A DNA stretch of 64,000 nt from contig NZ_CBCSCO010000001.1 of NCBI RefSeq assembly GCF_965138505.1, positions 496,001-560,000 of the forward strand. Reading direction: 5' to 3'. Both the position numbers and the translations under genes were made by a program. The DNA comes from Litorimonas haliclonae (lineage in GTDB: Bacteria > Pseudomonadota > Alphaproteobacteria > Caulobacterales > Maricaulaceae). This document shows, one piece after another, positions 59,458 through 64,000 of the stretch (positions within the stretch are counted from its first letter, which is position 1; each line of letters starts with the position of its first letter). The notes beneath the pieces were generated by a model. It ran no database searches. It worked only from the letters and a program-made list of their open reading frames with translations, and was not told where the DNA came from.

Positions 59458-60195
59458 TTAAGAAACTTGCCTTATTGTTGAAATCGTTTGTTTGATCCGC
59501 TCATCTTCCATCTCTAGAAGCTTTTGACCGGCGTCATAATGACGTTGAACCTCAATCATGCGGGCAATTTCGCTGACCGGTTCAACATTACTGTCTTCAA
59601 GATATCCCTGAAGGATAGTTCCTGTTTCCAATGGCTCGAAACCGCCATTCGAAATCCAGTTATTCCCCCCTGCCCGAGACAGTTCTGTTTCATTTGCCGT
59701 CACCAGGCCTAACCGGCCCAATTCAATGCCCCCAGCGCTGAGACTGCCATCCTGAGAGATTATAATGCTATCCGCTTCCAGAGGAATCTGGATTTCACCC
59801 TCTCCCGCATCAAGAACAGCATGCCCGTCCGGATTAATTAAAAGGCCATCAGCGTTCGTCATAAAGTGCCCAGCGCGGGTCAATTGAGTTTGCCCGTCAA
59901 CGTCCACCAAGAAGAAACCCTCCCCTTGAATGGCCACATCTAAGCTGCCGCCTGTTGAGCGCATTTCGCCGTCTGAAAAATTACTGGAATGAGCCGCCAG
60001 TCGGCCCATAGAGAGAGAATGGCGCGCCGTATCCGCCGCCCCAGGCGAGCCAACCGCCGCAACATATTCTGAAAAGATTGCGCCTTCTTTCTTGTATCCA
60101 ACCGTATTGGCATTCGCGATATTGTTCGCGATGGTATTTAATTCTTTCATCAGACCTGACTGTCTGGAAAGATTTACGTAGCTAGCATTATCCAT
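59458..60195 (-). CDS. flgF: Proximal rod protein FlgF
   Basis: This 245-residue rod protein has SGLMKELNTIANNIANANTV, GYKKEGAIFSEYVA, SLDVAIQGEGFFLVDVDGQT, and the C-terminal PVSEIARMIEVQRHYDAGQK. It overlaps the upstream 640-residue gene by eight bases. Confidence 0.95.
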   Translation of the reverse strand: MDNASYVNLSRQSGLMKELNTIANNIANANTVGYKKEGAIFSEYVAAVGSPGAADTARHSLSMGRLAAHSSNFSDGEMRSTGGSLDVAIQGEGFFLVDVDGQTQLTRAGHFMTNADGLLINPDGHAVLDAGEGEIQIPLEADSIIISQDGSLSAGGIELGRLGLVTANETELSRAGGNNWISNGGFEPLETGTILQGYLEDSNVEPVSEIARMIEVQRHYDAGQKLLEMEDERIKQTISTIRQVS

Positions 60196-62110
60196 GATTT
60201 AAAAACGCTCTCGAAATCTTGATTTGCTCGTCCAGATCAGAAAGTTGAGAAGAGAGAGTCGCTCTCCACTTCGCGCCCGTCAAAGCCGGCGCGCCTAGGG
60301 CCGGTTTGGAAAGCACCTGCAAAATTGACGCGTCTCCCCGTGTTTTGGGAGGCACCGTCTCTGAACCTTGTTTCTCTGAGTTTACTTCTGAAATTACTTT
60401 CGAGTTGATACGCTCGGACAAATCTTGCGCTTTGGACCAATTTTGCTCTAGCCATGCGACATTCATTTCATAGGACGATTTGCGGTCATGCTCTGTCAAG
60501 TCATTTAAAGCGAGCTTAGCCAGAGCCATGTCCGAATGCATCAGGGCGTAATCTAAAATTTCAGGCTCGAGGCCTTTTAAGTTGAGCGGTGATGACGCTT
60601 GATATTCTGAGGCGCCATACGTTTTCGTCTTTAGTGATAAAAGAACTCTTGCTTTTTCGAGGCTTTGTCTTTGATCAGCATTCACAGCCTCACCATTGCT
60701 TTGAATTGCCGTCACCAATTCCGGCAAGCCAAGCTTCAGCGATGCTTTTAACGCACTTAGCTTCAGGGACTCCCAGGTTTGCACGGATTTAAGAAAGTCA
60801 GTTTCTCGCAAAAACGTATCTAAAGCCGTCGACTGCACGGCTTGGCTTTCACTTTCAAAATTCTCGGTCAATGCTGCTACGATCTCCGCCTGTGCGAGCT
60901 TGTATTCAGGGGAACCTGTTTTTAAAAAGGATTGTGTCGATTGAATGGAGTCACTTATGCGCCCTTGTTCAAGTTGGCCTTTTACGAGCTCAAAAGCAGC
61001 ATCTTGACCTCCTGAAGTCTCTTTTAACTGCGTGCTCACATCTCTCAGATCTGCTTCCAGAGTTTTGCTAAGCTTTTCCCCATCACGCGACTTAATCTCA
61101 GCGATATAGCTGACGGCATTCGGCCGATACACGCTTCCGCGCTCCGATAAATATTTAAACTTCGCAGTCGCTTGAGCCGGATTCGCCGACTTCTCAAGAA
61201 GAGCAGATAAATAGAGGTAATCAAAATCGGAAGTTCGGTTCTGCGGTAGGGCGTTTCCGTTCTCCCGAGCTCTATTTTCTAGCTTTCTCCAAATATGATC
61301 TGCAAACACATTCTGATTATTTTCAGCCGCGACAATGGCGATCGTTACTAAAAGCTGACCTTTTAAAACCTCAGGAAAGTCATCGATTGCATAGAGCATG
61401 TCTCTAATTTCCGGCATACTCAACGGATCTGGAAGTTGTTCTGGTCTTTCCAAGAAGGCCCAAAGAAAGCCAATTTGGCTACAATTTTTATAATCCGAAA
61501 CGACTTCATTCTTCGGACGCACTTCTGGAAACGCTACAAGTTTTGCAACCTGTTTTAAGGCCACTCCTTTTGCCGAAACATCCGACGCTAAAACTTCCAT
61601 GGCCTCATCGCCTAAACCAAGGGCGATATAATGCCTAGCAAGATTAAGAGCTTTGCCGCCCTCGCCATCTGCTCTGTAGTTTGCTTTGGCGTCTGACAAG
61701 GCGTCATAATTTTTAACGTCTTCCAGGTCAGAAAAATCGAGTATGTCTGCAACATTACAGCTAAATGGCACTGTCGTTTTCACGGCTGTTTCAACAGCTA
61801 AATCTGTCTCTGCCTCTTTCTCTGTCTCAAATGCGTCACCTTCAGGCTGCGTCTCAACTGGCTTTGCTTCCTGAACCTTTTCTGTGTCAGATGTTTTGGT
61901 GCGAACAAATCCTTGCTCTTGGGCATCCTTTAAAATCGCGGCCAAAGTATCAGAAGCCGAGTCAACGGAGTAGGCTCCGAAACTGGTTGTTCTTTCCGCT
62001 TCGTCCGCTCCTGCCAACGCCCCGTTTAAAACGGAAAATGAGGCGACCGCTGAAGCGGCCCCTCTTATGGTTTTTCTGGAAAGGATATGAAGGCAAGATT
62101 TGTTCATCAA
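60188..62110 (-). CDS. Large exported protein of unknown function between motA and flgF
   Basis: This 640-residue protein has an N-terminal signal region (GAASAVASFSVLNGALAGAD) and an acidic linker (about 60-120). The rest is mainly helical with repeats suggestive of TPR/Sel1-type hairpins, such as KALNLARHYIALGLGDEAME, YLYLSALLEKSANPAQATAK and LDYALMHSDMALAKLAL-like segments. I recognise no named family. It overlaps motA (ATGA) and flgF (eight bases), so it is made with motor and rod proteins. A periplasmic role in stator assembly or stability, comparable to rhizobial MotC, is possible but inferred. Confidence 0.7.
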   Translation of the reverse strand: MMNKSCLHILSRKTIRGAASAVASFSVLNGALAGADEAERTTSFGAYSVDSASDTLAAILKDAQEQGFVRTKTSDTEKVQEAKPVETQPEGDAFETEKEAETDLAVETAVKTTVPFSCNVADILDFSDLEDVKNYDALSDAKANYRADGEGGKALNLARHYIALGLGDEAMEVLASDVSAKGVALKQVAKLVAFPEVRPKNEVVSDYKNCSQIGFLWAFLERPEQLPDPLSMPEIRDMLYAIDDFPEVLKGQLLVTIAIVAAENNQNVFADHIWRKLENRARENGNALPQNRTSDFDYLYLSALLEKSANPAQATAKFKYLSERGSVYRPNAVSYIAEIKSRDGEKLSKTLEADLRDVSTQLKETSGGQDAAFELVKGQLEQGRISDSIQSTQSFLKTGSPEYKLAQAEIVAALTENFESESQAVQSTALDTFLRETDFLKSVQTWESLKLSALKASLKLGLPELVTAIQSNGEAVNADQRQSLEKARVLLSLKTKTYGASEYQASSPLNLKGLEPEILDYALMHSDMALAKLALNDLTEHDRKSSYEMNVAWLEQNWSKAQDLSERINSKVISEVNSEKQGSETVPPKTRGDASILQVLSKPALGAPALTGAKWRATLSSQLSDLDEQIKISRAFLNHG

Positions 62111-62976
62111 GCTGCCACTTTTCTAAGCTCTTTCAAAGCCTCTTCAATCGAGGTGAAGCTTGGGCGCTGATGTTTCGGAGCGCTACGGCGCGCCACCTCA
62201 ATCGCAATTTGCGTTTCATTTTTATGAAGACTGGACACCAGAACTTCTCTTATTAGAGCATAAAAATAATGCTCCTGCTCCCGGATTGATTTCACTTTAT
62301 TTGCAAAGGGGCCGACGAGGGAATAGGCAAGGAAAACGCCCAAAAACGTTCCGACGAGCGCGCCGCCAATCATTCCGCCCAAAACCTCCGGCGGCTTATC
62401 GATTGACGCCATTGTTTTAATTACGCCCAAAACAGCCGCGACAATCCCAAGCGCCGGCAAGGCGTCTGCCATGTTTTGTAAAGCGTGCGAGCCGTGAAGC
62501 GCCTCTTCCTTCATCCCCTCGAGCTGCTTGTCCAAAAGCTCTTCGACCTGATAAACATCATCAAAGTTCATAAGCATGGAGCGAATTGTATCGCAGATCA
62601 GCTCGACGAATTGTGTGGAGGCTAAAATACGCGGATATTGTTGAAATAAAGCGGACTCTTCCGGGTTTTCAATATGCTCTTCAACTTTAACCGGGCTTTC
62701 TTTTGAAATCCGGACAAGCTCATGCATCAGGCAGAGCAAGTCTTGATAGTCTGATTTTTTCCATTTCGGGCCTTTGAAGACCGCCAGAATGTCTTTCCCA
62801 GTAGACTTGATGGTGTGCATGTCGTTTCCGCACGCAAAAGCCCCAATGGCAGCCCCGCCGATAATCATCATCTCATACGGCAGAGAATGCAGAATAATTT
62901 CCAGCTTGCCTCCCGCGAGCATGTACCCACCGAAGACGCAAATCACTGTTAGAATAATACCGAAGATGGAGCTCAT
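62107..62976 (-). CDS. motA: Flagellar motor stator protein MotA
   Basis: This 289-residue protein has four membrane helices, a large cytoplasmic loop with charged residues for rotor contact, and the conserved ALPALGIVAAVLGVIKTM with the functional prolines, then GTFLGVFLAYSLVGPFANKV. With MotB it forms the proton channel. motB is not in this window. The 88-base gap upstream, after the fliM-like gene, contains a possible CtrA-type site. Confidence 0.96.
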   Translation of the reverse strand: MSSIFGIILTVICVFGGYMLAGGKLEIILHSLPYEMMIIGGAAIGAFACGNDMHTIKSTGKDILAVFKGPKWKKSDYQDLLCLMHELVRISKESPVKVEEHIENPEESALFQQYPRILASTQFVELICDTIRSMLMNFDDVYQVEELLDKQLEGMKEEALHGSHALQNMADALPALGIVAAVLGVIKTMASIDKPPEVLGGMIGGALVGTFLGVFLAYSLVGPFANKVKSIREQEHYFYALIREVLVSSLHKNETQIAIEVARRSAPKHQRPSFTSIEEALKELRKVAA

Positions 62977-63001
62977 GATTCGAGCCTTACCATCCCAAAT
63001 A

Positions 63002-63016
63002 TTACCTATTCTTTAA
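63002..63016. promoter_or_regulatory. Weak CtrA-like box upstream of motA
   Basis: On the minus strand TTAA-AGAATAG-GTAA matches TTAA-N7-TTAA at seven of eight core bases. It lies 26 bases before the motA start, between two genes of the same strand. Confidence 0.3.
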
Positions 63017-63064
63017 GAATGTTCTGATTACGCACTTGACGAAGCTTTAAGCACATTTTTATTG

Positions 63065-64000
63065 TCAGCAGACAACATCACTGCGAAATTCATCGGATAT
63101 GTCTTCGCTAAGTTTCACAGCGCGCCGGGTTTTATGAATCCCCAATAAACCATTGGCAACGGCAAGACGCTGATTACGCATTTCGACTTCAAGACTTATA
63201 TTTTCCAATGAGACTCCGGGAAGCGGTAGAATCTGACCGATCTCCAACCGGGTGCAATCTGCAACTGACATTTGAAAACTGTCAAGCACAGCTCTGACGG
63301 ACGTAACGCTTTTATCAATGTGCCGTCCCAAAAACTTCGCGTTTTCCGGCAAGAGAACGTCGTCGGCCGTTTCATTCTCAATGTGAGCGGCCTCGAGAGT
63401 TTCCTCCAAAAAGCTTTGAGGCAATATGATACTTAGAGAAACCGGTTGCGCGTCTTCGCCCTCTGCCAATTGAGCCTGAAAGCTCATTTCAATCCGGCGC
63501 CAGCTTTTGTGCTCGTCCGACATCATAAAAGCTGTCAGTTCTGTTTCTTCTTTTTGAAACTCTAAACGATTTGTCTGCGGCTTAGTTTGATCTTCCTGAC
63601 CCTTGCCTTCTTCAGCCGCGCCCAACATTTTCACGAGGTCTTTTTTCAAAAACGTGATAAGAGGTTCCATTAAAAACAGATCCAGCTCTGAAACGGAATG
63701 GTCTTTCAAGCCCGATAGATCGCTTATCCGTCCGTCGATTCCGCTTTTGTTGAGGATCGCGGCTAATGTCGTGTCAAACAGGAATAGGCTTTCAGTAACT
63801 TTTTCATCTCGGCCTAACCCTGCATAGAGACCGTCTTCGGGGAGCGCTTTGGCAAGCTCCTCCCGAATTATTCCTGTCGTTGTCAAATCACTTACTGTCC
63901 AGGTCAGGTCTGGGGTCAACTCTTCCAGAAGACTTAAACACCCTTCCGTTGTGTCCTCCCAGACATAAGCCACATCCGCATCTTTGATGTCAGTGACAAC
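63065..64000 (-). CDS. fliM: FliM-like flagellar switch protein, 5' end outside the window
   Basis: The frame is open to the right edge, showing 311 C-terminal residues. A GTG at 63973 could be taken as a start, but coding sequence continues upstream of it (VVTDIKDADV), so the N-terminus lies beyond base 64000. The C-terminal 80 residues form a SpoA-type domain (SVADCTRLEIGQILPLPGVS, then RRAVKL), and the middle resembles the CheC-like part of FliM. The N-terminal CheY-binding motif is not visible. It is upstream of motA on the same strand, which fits a switch gene. Confidence 0.7.
   Translation of the reverse strand, partial: VVTDIKDADVAYVWEDTTEGCLSLLEELTPDLTWTVSDLTTTGIIREELAKALPEDGLYAGLGRDEKVTESLFLFDTTLAAILNKSGIDGRISDLSGLKDHSVSELDLFLMEPLITFLKKDLVKMLGAAEEGKGQEDQTKPQTNRLEFQKEETELTAFMMSDEHKSWRRIEMSFQAQLAEGEDAQPVSLSIILPQSFLEETLEAAHIENETADDVLLPENAKFLGRHIDKSVTSVRAVLDSFQMSVADCTRLEIGQILPLPGVSLENISLEVEMRNQRLAVANGLLGIHKTRRAVKLSEDISDEFRSDVVC

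Overview
The window looks like chromosome from a marine, flagellated alphaproteobacterium of the Hyphomonadales/Maricaulales type. Four things suggest this: a flbT/flaF pair next to the flagellin gene, CtrA-like boxes at flagellar promoters, an Oar-type TonB-dependent receptor, and roughly balanced base composition. The placement comes from gene content and family knowledge; no search was run. No rRNA, intact tRNA or CRISPR array was seen.

Region 1 (1-10.7 kb) is a copper/silver island. The leftward copD-copC and csoR genes face a rightward operon: a Cys-rich secreted protein, cusC, cusB, cusA, a CusF-like chaperone, a PepSY membrane protein and an acyltransferase. A CsoR-type operator lies between the two arms. 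The island ends near a 20-base fragment resembling the 3' end of tRNA-Asn, which suggests an integration scar. Beyond it lie two decayed genes, a sulfotransferase remnant with two in-frame stops and a VOC-protein tail.

Region 2 (11.5-25.5 kb) holds a beta-oxidation operon (FadE-type dehydrogenase, thiolase, hydratase/3-hydroxyacyl-CoA dehydrogenase fusion, acetyl-CoA hydrolase/transferase), a small membrane protein, and a complete AcrAB-TolC-like multidrug efflux operon.

Region 3 (25.5-29.4 kb) is a tyrosine/homogentisate degradation operon (hpd, a VOC protein, a fumarylacetoacetase-family gene, maiA) divergent from a MarR regulator with two palindromes between them. No canonical homogentisate dioxygenase is present. 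A single-domain VOC protein with an extradiol-type metal triad occupies its place.

Region 4 (29.5-43.7 kb) appears to be a nucleotide scavenging locus. It encodes thymidine kinase, nucleoside hydrolase, a phosphoribosyltransferase, ribokinase, a 2-oxoglutarate oxygenase, a concentrative nucleoside transporter and uridine kinase. These are followed by a TonB receptor with a Pho-box-like promoter, a PhoD-type phosphatase, AMP nucleosidase and a PhoA-type phosphatase lipoprotein. Together they could import phosphorylated nucleosides, strip phosphate, and recycle base and ribose.

Region 5 (43.7-64 kb) is a flagellar cluster: export gate (flhB, fliR, flhA, fliQ), rod and hook genes (fliE, flgB, flgC, flgF, flgG, flgJ-like, flgD, fliK), rings (flgA, flgH), fliL, export ATPase fliI, flagellin with flaF/flbT, motA, and a fliM-like gene running off the right edge. 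It also encodes a large exported protein of unknown function between motA and flgF.
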